Shown in pieces: positions 38,101 to 49,787 of a stretch of 64,000 nucleotides of DNA. A program made the translations under genes and the position numbers. How positions within the stretch are numbered: position 1 is the first letter of the stretch; every line of letters begins with the position of its first letter. The notes below the pieces were generated by a model. The model saw only the letters and a list, made by a program, of their open reading frames with translations, searched no databases and was not told the DNA's origin. This stretch comes from Glandiceps talaboti (Eukaryota > Hemichordata > Enteropneusta > Spengelidae), in NCBI RefSeq assembly GCF_964340395.1, contig NC_135550.1, positions 25,780,676-25,844,675 of the forward strand. Reading direction: 5' to 3'.

Positions 38101-38293
38101 CTTTTTCTTTTCTCTATGCTAACATCAATTAGAACTGGAGCATCGCATTGATTATGAGTTGAGGGAAGGAACAATGGAGAATGCCTACATATCAGCTGTG
38201 ACATCACACACTGCTTACTGGACATCAACAGATGTTGCCTTATTTGTCCTCTCACATTTGCATCCTGAATACGTATCCACCTGGGAGTCATGA
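19773..38293 (+). CDS. DDHD1: DDHD1, phosphatidic acid-preferring phospholipase A1, 12 coding exons
   Basis: Exons: 19773-20490, 21919-22083, 23674-23802, 24189-24336, 25228-25456, 26208-26473, 28699-28777, 29481-29630, 29866-30103, 30672-31265, 33450-33590 and 38133-38293. All join in phase, giving about 1005 residues (human about 900). DDHD1 hydrolyses phosphatidic acid and phosphatidylinositol in the cytosol and at mitochondrial membranes. The first about 150 residues are acidic and low-complexity. VRWYYRES and IIVRGGLYEVDVV-KKCYPIYW match DDHD1. VFVVHGIGQKMD leads to the lipase motif SHSLG with nucleophile Ser499. The DDHD domain runs from VENLFCLGSPLAVF to the end; its four metal-binding-type residues are seen in ADPVAYRIEP, IDYEL, SHTAYW and STDVALF. 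Exon 10 encodes a Ser-Pro repeat region. The start is the first ATG after an in-frame stop. A 33-nt cassette exon may lie at 35887. Confidence 0.93.
23567..23596. repeat. (TTTTG)n microsatellite in DDHD1 intron 2
   Basis: About six TTTTG units lie roughly 80 bp before the exon 3 acceptor. Confidence 0.9.
28234..28657. mobile_element. Fold-back element in DDHD1 intron 6
   Basis: Left arm 28234-28361 is the inverse of right arm about 28536-28657. Shared blocks include ATACAGGTAAA at the outer ends, CACATTTTATG, GGCTTCCCACAGACCACTCA and CAAATATAAACAAC at the inner ends. Arm identity is moderate. The right end stops about 40 bp before the exon 7 acceptor (28698), so it sits inside the polypyrimidine/branch-point neighbourhood. 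No target duplication is clear. It is non-coding. Confidence 0.65.
33301..33480 (+). repeat. 60-bp tandem repeat across the DDHD1 exon 11 acceptor
   Basis: Blocks 33361-33420 and 33421-33480 are almost identical at a period of exactly 60 bp, and 33301-33360 is a weaker third copy. The real acceptor TTTTTGTCAG (33449) has a twin at 33389. Using the twin would add 60 bases that begin with an in-frame stop (TTT TGA), so it is a decoy or poison site. Confidence 0.85.
35310..35345 (-). mobile_element. Possible 3' end of a non-LTR element (minus strand)
   Basis: Read on the minus strand, GCAATAAAGATTCTATTCTA followed by TTCTAT resembles the short repeat tail of several LINE families. Too little remains to name a family. 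It lies in the last DDHD1 intron. Confidence 0.3.
35887..35919 (+). CDS. DDHD1: Candidate 33-nt cassette microexon of DDHD1
   Basis: ACACCTGTAG precedes and CAAG-GTAATT follows a 33-nt stretch that stays open in the phase-1 frame and would insert ASIYKDAHLYQ between exons 11 and 12, just before the DDHD segment ELEHRIDYEL. Length (a multiple of three) and phase on both sides fit an alternative cassette exon. There is no homology that I can confirm; coincidence is possible in a 4.5-kb intron. Confidence 0.3.
36675..36900. repeat. Degenerate three-copy tandem repeat in the last DDHD1 intron
   Basis: Three diverged copies of an 80-100 bp unit, each with AAAA-GTTTA near the start, an ACAACA/AGCAACAAAA block, TATGTA/TTGTACCC and TTGAAAGTCTC. 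The third copy is the weakest. It is non-coding. Confidence 0.55.
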
Positions 38294-39754
38294 TAGTTGC
38301 AAAATGCCAACAATTCAGTAACAACAGAAAAACACTGAATGTGACTTTTGATCTAAAACAACATGCAACTGTAATGTTTCATGTATGTACAACATCGAAT
38401 TTGTATAACACAAGTTTAATAGTAGTCTGTAAGGTACACCATGTAAGGGCTTCCTCACACGTAGGCCAATGTAAAAAAACAAGGCCATTGCAGCATGATG
38501 TATCTTACAGTCTTAACATTAATAGGTATGAAATGTGTTTGCAGGGACCAGTTTATTGAGTCAGATACAAATATATTTATCATCATTGACCACAACTCTT
38601 ATACAGATAAAAAGTCACTAAATTTATCAGATACTGAAATTGTATTTTTCAATCAGAACTTACACCAAAAACAAAAAGAAATATATTGTGATATCTATTC
38701 CCTCTGATATCCCTCATATCATCACCATAAATTGAGAACTTTTATGACACAGTGTACTAAAAAATAATAAGAAATTTGAATTGAAGGTCTTTTGTCAGTT
38801 GTCCTTGGTTATTTCAAGTAGAGAGAATACAAACAGGCATTAGTCAGGAAGAGTATGTTTTTTTATGCTTTATATATTTTTAGTGTAACTTTGTTTGTTT
38901 TTGACAGTGTAGGCTTTTTCAGTAGTTTTAAATTTGTAGTTACATTGATAGTTATTTACAAGTAGAACATATTAGATGTTGAAACTGGTACTACAGAGTA
39001 CATTATTTCACACCCATTATTTACAAGATTTTACAAAATCACAGTGCAGTTGATCATTCAAACATGTATATTTTGGTACAGATTTCAACTCTTACTAGCT
39101 GACATGAAATTCCTGTCATTTCATCTCACTTTTAAAACACCTTTGAAATTGAATAATTAAATACTCAAAGGTTATTCTTGAGACCCAAATTAATCACCAG
39201 AAATTGGTGAATATTAGTCTGTTCTTGTCATTATACCTTATGGTTAGGGAATTCTTGTCAGCTTACAATAGCTCCATTGAATCCTTTAATAGCTGTTAAA
39301 CCTTGAAATCTATTTAAATTCACTTGAACTCAGGGTCAAGTGAACAGTTATGTATACCAACTTGAATGAGTTTAAACCATTCAGATTGGTAAACAGTATA
39401 AAAACACAAACTTACAACATCAAATCAGCTGTGACAAACTTACAGCATAGACATTTTGAACTTTTTTACAATATAATTGTATTCTAATCTTTCATTTACA
39501 TAAGTTTTACATAGAATCCAGGGTCTATGATTTTTACCAGTCAAATTTTGTTCCATGGTGCACAGAACTTTTCAACCCATAACAGGGTAAGGCTATCATT
39601 TAAGTCTAAGATGTCCTTGTGCCATTCATAGACATAAATGTATTGATTTTACCAAAAAGTTAGCATGAAATACTGGTCTCACATATAGATATAATAGGAT
39701 CAAATCTAGTTCATTATTATTTTCCAAAATTTTCAGTTAAAATATAATTTAAAG

Positions 39755-40089
39755 TGGCATATGGATGAAGATTGGGTATTTATTTTGGATTTTTTATTTA
39801 TAAAACAATTTTATAATGGCTTCCTACTTGAAAAATCAATGTGAAACAATATAGACCAAGTCTGTGCTTGTAACTCAATACATTGCAAAAAGCTAAAAAA
39901 AAAAAAAATGTTTTAAAAAAAGTTTGTTATTGTACAAACAAACTTATCAGTCTTTTGCCATTTATTGAGTTACAAACAAGGACTTGGCATATGTTGTTTC
40001 ACATGGACTTTTCAAGTAGGACGCCACGATAAAATTGTTTTATTAATTGAAAATCCAAAATAAATACCCCAATTCTCATCCATATGACA
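39755..40089. mobile_element. Fold-back MITE downstream of DDHD1
   Basis: Left arm 39755-39890 and right arm 39953-40089 are inverted copies (outer ends CATATGGATGA on the left and TCATCCATATG on the right; inner blocks GTAACTCAATA and TATTGAGTTAC). They flank a roughly 60-bp A/T-rich centre that contains a smaller palindrome. It has no coding capacity. Confidence 0.75.
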
Positions 40090-40866
40090 TGTACCAAGAA
40101 GATTGACACATTTTCAGTGCTAAGTGTCTGTACCAGGCAAATTGTGAATCCACAGTGTACTTACAGGACAGTTACCTCAAGAGTTTTTGAAGAGACAAAA
40201 GTGCCTGTGTCAAAACATTGATTCTGGAGTTTGTACAAGTATAAGTATTCATAACCAGAGATCATTTCCCAAATACATTTTTATTTGTACTTGATGACTT
40301 CATCATATGGCAACTGAGCTGAACTGGTTCTGGTTCAGGTTTGGCCAAAATCACTCTTGATTATTGATTTGAAAAATTCAGTTCCACACCCATTTCCAAG
40401 ATATTTCAAGTTGATGGATTGAATGATAGACCATTGGTCTATGGGTACATGCATTACATATAGCACAGAAATACTTTTAAGGGGAATACTTTTTGGTCCA
40501 ATTAATTCTGTGTATTTGGATTTGTTTCTTCAGGCCCTCACCATATACCATAAACACACCAAATGAACTAATACTTGTAAATTATTAGAAAGTAATTAGT
40601 TTATTTTGCAAAAAGTGAAGAATTTTAAAATGCATGTAATAGTAGAGTTAGCCTAACTTTGTCAACAGAGACAAACATGTAAAAAGAATGCACTGTACAT
40701 AATTAGGGCTCACATTTGTAGAAAGGAATGTTATGATAGAATTAATGAAATGAAAACTGAGAGAATCAAAACAGTTATAATATCAGTTTCACCCAAATTC
40801 CTCACTTTAACTCTATTAAATTATAATCTCTCATGAAATAAAAATGTCACCAGTCAGCCCATTTTG

Positions 40867-41078
40867 TTAACCCTTTCATGACTAGAGATGAGTTTTAAAT
40901 AATATGGGGACCCAATTTATATGAATATTTTCATAATTACAATAATATTACTTTATTAGGAAGTAACATTTCTTAATTCCAGTCTAAAATGAAGTTGATA
41001 TATGCCAAAAACTTACATAAAACAAGAATTTTGTCCAAACAATTTTGGCGGGAATGTTTTCAGTATTGAAGGGGTTAA
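40867..41078. mobile_element. 212-bp MITE with TTAA target site and CCCTTTCA ends (piggyBac-like)
   Basis: Starts GTTAACCCTTTCA and ends TGAAGGGGTTAAC, inverted with one mismatch. TTAA lies at both ends (40867-40870 and 41075-41078). TTAA duplication next to a terminus beginning CCC(T/C) is the signature of piggyBac-type elements; the assignment is an inference. There is no open frame inside. Confidence 0.7.
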
Positions 41079-41752
41079 CATATGAGAGCCAGTCATTCTA
41101 ATCATAATGTTAATACAATCATAAAGTGATAGGTATGATGTAATGTAGCCTTTATGTGCTCGTAGAGATATATGTAACTAGTAACATGACAAGGGGGACA
41201 GTCACACATTTTAATCACCAAATCATAGAATTATATGAAACTTGTAAATGGCTTGGGAGACTTTCAAACATTGTAATCATCAAATAAAAGAAACATGAAT
41301 ATGTAACTAGATGACTTGTAAGGCTATCATAAATTTAATTGTCAAGTAAAAGAACTAATAAAACAGACCGAGTAGGCCATTTGAATCTCCTTTACAATAT
41401 GATAGGTTGATGTATGAAGCGGTTGAAGTAGTTATAGAATATTGGGACACTATATTTAAACAATCATTTCCAATTTACATTCAGTTTTCTCATAAGTTTG
41501 TCTGTAAAATATGTTTTAGATATCAGATTGAAGGAATATTGTATTGAATAGAAAAATCCAGAACACATTTTGTTTTTTGAGATTGTTGAATTGTACAGCC
41601 AGTTCGTATTTTTGCCTTGAATTGTTGTCAAGAGACACTAAAGTGATTTGTATATACCATTCTAGGATTAGTAATTGTCATGGATGTGATACAGGGAGTT
41701 GGTTGAAATAATGTAATATGTGTAATTGGTAGTCTAGAGAGTATCCATTGGT

Positions 41753-42100
41753 TTTTTGAATCTGAAGATCCTGTACCACGTCTAGGGGAATCAATGGATC
41801 TAAAACCACATTCCATGCTGAATTTTAAATTACCACTAATGGCTGTATTAATCCAATTATCGTGTCCTTATTTGATGTTCTTTCAGACTGGAGTTGGAGG
41901 TTGTAGTAAACATTATTTACATGTCAATGATAATTGCATTAATTTAATATTAATTAGCACCTGTGTAAATGAAGTGGCCAATTACAAGTACATGTCAATG
42001 TGTGATGAATGTTGACGACTTTGTTAACAATTGATCTAGCTAGATTTTCAATAGATTACAGCCATTCCCCTAGATGTGGAATCTTCAGATTCAAAAACTA
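41753..42100. mobile_element. About 350-bp element with roughly 38-bp terminal inverted repeats
   Basis: TTTTTGAATCTGAAGAT near 41753 and CTAGGGGAAT near 41782-41791 recur in inverse at 42064-42100 (ATTCCCCTAGA... and ATCTTCAGATTCAAAAA). The interior is A/T-rich with no coding capacity. No target duplication is evident. It is probably a MITE. Confidence 0.6.
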
Positions 42101-42689
42101 ACACATAGCCTTGTTATTGGGACCATAGTACATAACCTCTGGTACATACCACTTCAGTGTTGTAAAAATTGTTTACAATTTTAGTTTTTCATGGTGTTGC
42201 ACTTCTGAAGTGAGTATTACTGTATTATGACAGGGTTCTGTATTTGCTGACAGAGAGTACAGAACATCAGGAATTGTATGAAAATAGTTTTAGTGCCAAA
42301 TGTCAAAATGATAAAATGTATATGATACTGAAGATGAAATGAAACCAGGTTTGGAATGTTAGCTTTAATTGACTGTTCTCAGAGTTATTTTGTGATTTAT
42401 TTACAAGTAAATGATTATTTATGGAGGTTTGAACTTTGGGTTGAAATGTCACCACCAGGGAAAGATTTAAGTTGTGGTTACTTCAGGCACTATAAGATAA
42501 TGAAAATTATAAACAAATTTCTTTCTACAATATTGCAATCTGGAAAATGATGTTATTGGAACTTCATACCGGGGTATATGGAAACCTGGTAGAAAAGTGC
42601 CTGTAATGTGAAGGATTTGATCTTAAACACATTCATGGCAGCATGGATTTTGTGCTCCCTAGAGAGTTAAGGAAGTATCACTTGTTGAA

Positions 42690-42795
42690 CAGGTTGTATG
42701 GGTGTGTGCAAGCGGTAACAATTGTATATTACTTTGAGCATTATTTCAATCGTAGGAAGGTGCTATAAAATGTTCATTATTGTTATTATTAGTTT
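42690..42795 (+). mobile_element. 3' tail of a LINE or SINE fossil
   Basis: ACTTTGAGCATT... and AGGAAGGTGCTATAAAATGT, followed by ATTATTGTTATTATTAG, resembles the common invertebrate LINE/SINE 3' end (GGCGCTATATAAAT then an ATT repeat). It is 5'-truncated, with no frame left. The family cannot be fixed. Confidence 0.45.
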
Positions 42796-45700
42796 ATGTA
42801 GCAGCTTATACATGTAAGTATATAGAATAGTACCACATACTGCATGTATTGATTTGATTCTATGACCCACCATTAAGATATCTCACAGGTCCAGTACTCA
42901 AGTTTGCACAAGAAAACATTACTGTACTGTGTGTATTTCTTCCCTCATGATGTACATACATATCATATTGTCACTTTTACAGTACACTTGTTTGGGATTT
43001 CTTGCATCACAACATTACAGTGACATTCATCAAGGATTTTGATTGTGCTCATAAAATATTATTAATTATGCAAAGTATTATGGTAAAAATACAATTTTGA
43101 TACTATTAAGCTGCACAACCATATGATATAAGCTCATTTCTGATATTATCATCAGTAGGAGTATGATATTGGTGACTAGATTGATTGAGACTATGGTGAG
43201 AGAATTGTGAGAGTGTGATAGGGTTAAGTATAGTGCGTTAATACATCTAATGATAGAGGCTGTCAGTTCAAATTATTATATGTTCTAGTTTAACCACAAA
43301 CTAGTGAAACATAATAGTTTGAGTATTCCCTGCTGTTAGTTAGTAATGTATAGTGTATGATAACACTACACAGACCAAAGTATGCTGTTTGTTTCAGCAA
43401 AATTTGACCTGACAACAACCTTATGACCACAGTAATTTAGTTTTCATCCAAACATGGGGTGCATCCATTGAAGTATTGGATATACCCCACCAAGCATGTT
43501 TACAGAGTTGTTATCTTCCGCATCTGTGGTGGTCTCATGGATGTCATGTTGTCTTTGATCTGTACATTCCCATCCACTGAATTATAATGATAGTCATCTA
43601 TAGAGACTTGCAGTTACAAAGCAGCAGAAGCTCTGGCGTAGTGTTTGATTTGTCTATTGACCAATGACATCATCTACATTGTAAGGAACTATCAATTTAT
43701 CAGCATTTGAAGTTATAATTTATTCAGGTTTTGACCTTATGTTGTATATTAAAAGCTTGATACAGTTTTATCCCATTTAGTATACTCAATGTATGATATT
43801 GTCATAGTCACTATTTTGTTGTCGATTATTGCATTATATTTCACTCACTAGATAGTTTTACCTACTGCCAAAAGACATTCATTTTCAGCAATGTTTTTAG
43901 TTGCATGTATTGTCATTTACATTATTACTGCTTATACCTGCCTTGAGTGACTCTAACTTGTCATACCATACATTAGTGGTAACTGCTATATTTCAGACAG
44001 ACAGACATTCATCATTCCATCAACACAGAAAAGAAAAGTAATAAATTCCAGTCGGCTGGTTTTTGTAACAGCACAGCTATCATGGCTAATTACTTGTTCC
44101 ATGGATTTAGTCGGTGCTTTTCTACTACAAGATAATGGTTATAAGAAATTAGCTTTAAAAGGAAATCAGTCTTGTGAAACACTATGATTTGGCTACTCTT
44201 CTCATGTTGCCAAAGTTGCAGCAAAGGCCATGTAGTTTTACCATGATAAAGACAACAAACTTTGGGGCAACAGAGACTGTTACATGAGTACAAAAACTTC
44301 TTATCACAAAGAAAAGATAGAGAAGTGAATAAGCCATAGAACACTGCAACTCTTCCTTTTTTCAACACAGAGATGCATTTATATTTTTGTATGTTGTGTA
44401 GATAATATATTTGTCCTTCAGGAGTCATGTACAAGAGATTGTATGTCCATCTACAACTATAAATATGTGTAAGGGAATCAAAGTGTGTACAAAGTTGAGT
44501 TTAATATTGACAGTGCAGTTTAATGGTTATCACATAGCATCTCTACAAGTAGTTTGGTAACCATCACATAGCATCACTAGACATGTTTACCATTTACTAG
44601 TGTATGGTTGGTGGGGCTCAGAGTTCACCATTTATCATTGTCACTTATGTCTTCCAAAGAAAGGATTTATTCATTTCAGATACTATTTGTAGAACTGTAG
44701 AGCACATTAATTGTCAGTTCTTATGAACAGCTACTGACTGATCTCAATAGTTATTACCAAATTACACTAGCAAAGTACTTTTCATTTTTTTCTTTTCCAT
44801 TTTACTTCTATTCACATTTAGAAGATACATTTCAAACACGTTGAACTTAAAGAATTGATGGATTTATAGATTGTAGATTAAACTGAAAGATGCTGGCCTT
44901 ACATGCAGTGTAACCTGATGTAAGAACCTCTATAGGTAATTGTTGGAAATTGTGCACATGGTTCTGTAATGTTATAGACTTAAGATACGGAATTCACAGC
45001 TGCACTTATATATATGCAGAGTTAAAATGCAGTCTTGACATATATTGGAATACTTTCATTCACAAGATTTTTTGGGTCAGGTCATTGCATTGTTATTGAC
45101 ATTCACCTAATACTGAATTGCATGTAAAAAGTGCAAGATCTAGGCATAGTGATAGTGTTTGTCCATAGATCTGTAACTTTTGATATTCCACATCATTCAT
45201 GTGTCAGCCATATTCACTTGTCACCACAAAGTTTATATACTTCTTGTATATAAAATGATGTTTAAAGCAGTTAAAAATGTTTGGAGTGTAGTTTAATGAG
45301 GCCTGTCACAGCAGTTGTTGACTGACAAAATTGATGTGTATGTGCATTGAAATGTATGCCAGCATTGTCCACTATGCTGCTGCAAAGTTATTCTGCTCCT
45401 CAGCAAGTGCCATTTGACCAAAATTCATCTTGACTGAAAACAATCTACCTTGTATCACAAAGTAGTAGATTCTTGCTTCTTGTCTTCACAAAGGTAATGA
45501 TTGACAGTTAGCAAAGAGAAAGTTAGTATAAAGACATTGGAACACATTTGTTATGACATGGCTTTGGTTCACCAAGACAACCATGACTGTAGTATGTGTG
45601 TCTTTAGATCAAGACATGTTTAATCAATGCTATAACCTTTCTATCCAAATATCAGTTACATGCTGTTGGCATGGTTAGCAACAAACTATTGTACAGTTAA

Positions 45701-48448
45701 AACATGGGGTAGAATTAAAAGGCAGAACAGCAACAACAACTGTGAAAGGTTTCAGACAGTGTATGTATTTACTTACAAGATAGAAGTCCAAAACTACACT
45801 TTCCTAAATAGTTTGAGTTTCATATCAATTGTGAAGACAGTGGAAGTGAGAATGGTAAGCACAAATTCTGTCAGCTCTTTGACTGCACACATATTTAATT
45901 ATTTTACTCCATTTTTTTTCATGAAGAAAATACTTGCTTTTGTAAACAAAGCAAGTTAGACCTGCTAGTATATACATCATGTAATTGCAATTGTGCATTT
46001 TGTGCTGAAAATAAATCACATTAATACACGATAATTCTTATTCATACATATTATGCAAATTAGTCCTGCAGATCTGAGACTTAGAAGAATTATATTTAGT
46101 CAAGTTAAGAGCTGAAATTTGAACACTTGTTAGTTCTTGAAATGTTTTTTTTTCTTTACTTTTTCTTACATCTTTTACAAACATTTGGCTTTGAGTTTGA
46201 TTTCAGCCAACAAAATTAACAGCACATATGATTTATATGATTCACATATGATTTATGCAAATAATAAAAGGTAAAGAAGACCAATATAAGCACTAGATAA
46301 GCCATAAGATGTGTACACAATTACATGGTTGCATGCTGTCGTAGAACTGAATTTATATCCATTTACTTGATTTGTTATTTACTCTCTAAATGTGTGCAGT
46401 TTAATTTTGTAAAGTCCAGTTACTTGATGCTGTAAAATTAGTAGCATAAAAATATCTTCCTTGGTTAACTTTGGTGAAGCTATGAAAAGTATAATGTATG
46501 TGTCACTTTCCAGAGTTGAAACATGTGACAAACACAATGTATGAAACGCAGTTGAAATGAAAATGCATAAATTACTTCTTGAGTTAGTATGCTTGAAACT
46601 TTTTGAGTACTTTCCAAGTTAGTCTGCAACTTTGTCAAAATGAGTCATTTCCTGTAATACCTTGTATTAAAAGGGAGAATGTCTGAACTATATACAGAAT
46701 GGCAGTATACATATTTAGACTGTGTCCAGGCATGAATCTATCAGTGCTAATATGGTCCATGTGAGAGGTATGCTGTGGTTTCTAGTCTGAGAGAAGTATA
46801 ATAACCAGAACCACAAAATTGAAATGCCAGAACTGTTAAGAATCTGGAAGTGTCAATTTAATATGTTTACATTCCTCTCCATCACTGGATGAAGTGCACT
46901 GGGCATCAAGTACTGTGTACATTACCAGATACTCAAGTACTCAGACAAAACTGGGGGAAACTCACAAACAGAATCATGCTGGTGCTGGTGTATATATAGT
47001 CAAAGAACTATTTTGTACATTTAGCATATCACGCACAGGTACTTTATGAATGTAATGTAATGTAATTAGACATGCAACTATCAAAGTTTAGAATTGAGTA
47101 GTGGAGAAATCAAATAAACCATTAATAACAAATCAAATGTTGTATCGTCATGATGGTTGGTTGTAGTGCAAGTGGGACAGCTTCCCATTTATAGACTGTT
47201 AATTCCTACCTTACAAATGCAACTCTTACTCACCTGTGCAGGCAAGTGTTTAATGAAGAGAATGTACAAAAGAGGAGATCTAAGAAATTTAACAGACCCT
47301 TGCTCCACAAACACATGTACACATCACCATATCTGATACAAATAACTTCTTGGATACCTGGATGAAATAGTAGTACAGGTACTGCAATGGTGTTACATGA
47401 CAGTATCTCTCACAACCCATTACGAAACACTAAATGTTAGTGAATATTATGAACTTTACTTTGAAGTAGAACATTTGTTACAAACATAGAGCACACAGTT
47501 TACGTGTTTATGAGCTGTGATAGGCATTTGAGAAATTCTGCTTTTAATAGAGAAAAGTATGATGGAACGATTCCTTACAGCTTGTAAGTTTTAATGGTTT
47601 CGCGAATGATAATAGTCGATCGAAGTTCCTTGAAAGTAAACCTGATGGTTTCAGTGTGGTAAATAAGCTGTAAAACATGTCAAATTGCTACAAAAATGTC
47701 CAAAGAATGTTTTGGTTATTTAGTACTTTACAAATCCTGGCACTATACACAAAGTTTGGCATACCTAATAATTTAAATGTACTTCAGCGAAGTGCCCCTG
47801 GAGTGCTGTGATGTTTCAACACACCCAATACATTCTTTCACCTAATATAGACAGATAAATGGTTCAGTCATGGACCCAATGAACTTGAAATAGAGGAAAA
47901 GCTTGCAGAAATGTATGAGTAAACATCTCTGTGAATGAGATAAATCTTCTGACCTCATTTGACCCCAAACTTGTCTGGAGGTCATGTACGGTCATTAGTA
48001 GAATCCCCACGAGATTTGTGGAACGTTGACGGTCTCGTGGAGCAGTGCGTGGTTATTGTTATTATGGTTACACTATCTATGATTTATAGTATAGTCTGAT
48101 ATCAGTGATAAACAACACTATCCAATCGTCAATAAACATTACAGTATTGAACAAAGAGAAGACTCATGAAGGACATTTCTCTTTGTTGATGAAATGAAAA
48201 TGGCATTCCCAAGTAACCTACAAAACGCTAAACTGCATGATTATAAGCTTACTGTAGCGACCAATATACTAACTTGTCAAAAGTTCATCCCATCCTTCAA
48301 CCCAACCTCACCCATGACTCGGAGCCAATCAATTACAAATGAAAAGTGTCTTTTGTAAACTGTCTTGTTGAAATATTCCCATCAAAATTAACCCGTCACC
48401 TGTTAAATGTGACTGCGCAGGGTTGTTATAATATTTCCGACGTTAACG

Positions 48449-48700
48449 TCACCAATGGTTACTCATCGCGTCGTCGCCGAGATTCATATATTCATCACTC
48501 CAGTAAATAGGCAATACGTAAGAATAGAAGAACTGACAAACTAAACCTAACGAAGTGCCAACCAAACCATCGCCCAAGTATTTCATGCGTGTGTTGCATG
48601 ATGCTTTCAAACCTGAGAAGGGACGTCTGTCCAGCTCCGAGTAACGAGAGTTTATCATAATATATGAATTACAAATTCGATCGACACAGTGACAGTACAT
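48449..48700 (-). CDS. Doubtful small open frame
   Basis: An 83-codon frame ending at 48449. The later part (GDGLVGTSLGLVCQFFYSYV) could form one membrane helix. CpG content is locally higher than in the surrounding kilobases. I recognise no family, see no flanking exon that must join it, and cannot exclude chance. Confidence 0.15.
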   Translation of the reverse strand: MYCHCVDRICNSYIMINSRYSELDRRPFSGLKASCNTRMKYLGDGLVGTSLGLVCQFFYSYVLPIYWSDEYMNLGDDAMSNHW

Positions 48701-48869
48701 CAGTTAAATTAGAAGCTTCACTATTTTAATTATAAGTTATTAAAAAGCCAGCAACAAAATAAAGTACATACAGAAATGTGTTCAATGATAAAATAGAAAC
48801 ATTCCTTGTTATGTGATCGATAACTTGTGCTACAAACATTACTAGAAATATTATCCATTAAATTAGTGT

Positions 48870-49144
48870 TTAAAACTCCATCGATGGAGAGTCCGGGCGT
48901 GTCGACATGTCGGAGACAATATTGACAGTAAGGTTAGAGCCATCTTGGTTACATATTAGCCAACCATCGCCTTCTCCTTTCCCTCTCTTTTCGCTCTGAC
49001 ATAACGGGCACAAGCCGCACAACTCGTGGGCGATACTGCATGCTATTATATAGGAAGCAAGACATCGTGCATGGGTACAGAGATCTTGCCAAGTGGTGGC
49101 AGATATGGAATAGTTGACGTGGCAGCGACTTGGATCCAGCTTTC
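48870..49144 (-). CDS. Possible terminal exon: cysteine-rich open frame without its own ATG start
   Basis: On the minus strand a frame is open for more than 90 codons up to TAA at 48872-48870. It contains RCHVNYSISATTWQDLC, ARCLASYIIACSIAHELCGL followed by CPLCQSEKRGKG, and ends STRPDSPSMEF. Eight to nine Cys occur, including a C-G-L-C-P-L-C cluster that could bind metal or form disulphides. There is no early ATG, so it would have to be a 3' exon. Candidate acceptors are CTCAAAG before 49144 (phase 1) or CTATAG about 35 bp upstream. I do not recognise the protein. It lies downstream of the ankyrin exon on the same strand, whose end could in principle splice in phase to the CTATAG acceptor. 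Confidence 0.3.
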
Positions 49145-49787
49145 CTTTGAGATAAATGTAAAATTATAATACACAGACCTATAGCGTCAGTTTCCCAACA
49201 CTAGAACTTGCTGCCAATGATCTATCGTAGTTAATGGACACTCAACGTGTGTCTTGGAGTCTCTTGATTTGCAATATCCATATAGCTGTATTTTTTCTTG
49301 GGTAGCCATTTTTCTCGACTTCAAAACAATCATTTCCTACTAAATCCAAAGCGGTAGCTTAAACATGCCATAAGTCACATAGTCTGGTTACAGAAATAGG
49401 AGAGTCAATTCCACGCCGTCTTTATCCACAGATAACAGTCATGAGTAAACTGTAAAGATGACATTTCCTGTAGTCCTTCACATCTAGCCTTGAGACGCGT
49501 CGTTGTCTTTCAATTCCAGGATCATGAAAATCACCGACACGTCTCTGGGCTAATGGAAGATCACCAGATTTGAAAGCCAGCGATATATCTCTAGGCTAAT
49601 CTCATCGAGAGACTATTAAGAGTATGTAACTTGTATTGTCGTGCCAGGACAGGTATGTATGATAAATACATTTTTGAATGAGTCTCAATAATAACCTCAT
49701 TAGTTCTTTCACAAACTGAAAGTATGGATTGATTACTGCTTCACCTATGAGTTAGAAGACAGCCGTTCAGAACTCAATCAAATGTGT
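49145..49787. other. No gene seen
   Basis: Lies between the possible Cys-rich exon and the ankyrin stop codon. A 40-codon minus-strand frame (49309-49187) begins MATQEKIQLYGYC but has no partner exon in phase. Nothing else is supported. Confidence 0.35.

Larger units (their letters stand above)
38294..48448. other. About 10 kb without a supported gene
   Basis: Contains the DDHD1 3' UTR (candidate AATAAA signals at about 40067, 40839 and 41284) and several small transposon-like elements listed separately. Short open frames occur on both strands (for example 44090-44434 minus), but they have no recognisable domain, no matching exons and AT-driven composition. I see no RNA gene. Confidence 0.5.

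Noticed and set aside
44090-44434. 114-codon minus-strand open frame
   Set aside because: No family resemblance, no flanking exons, and AT-rich intergenic context.
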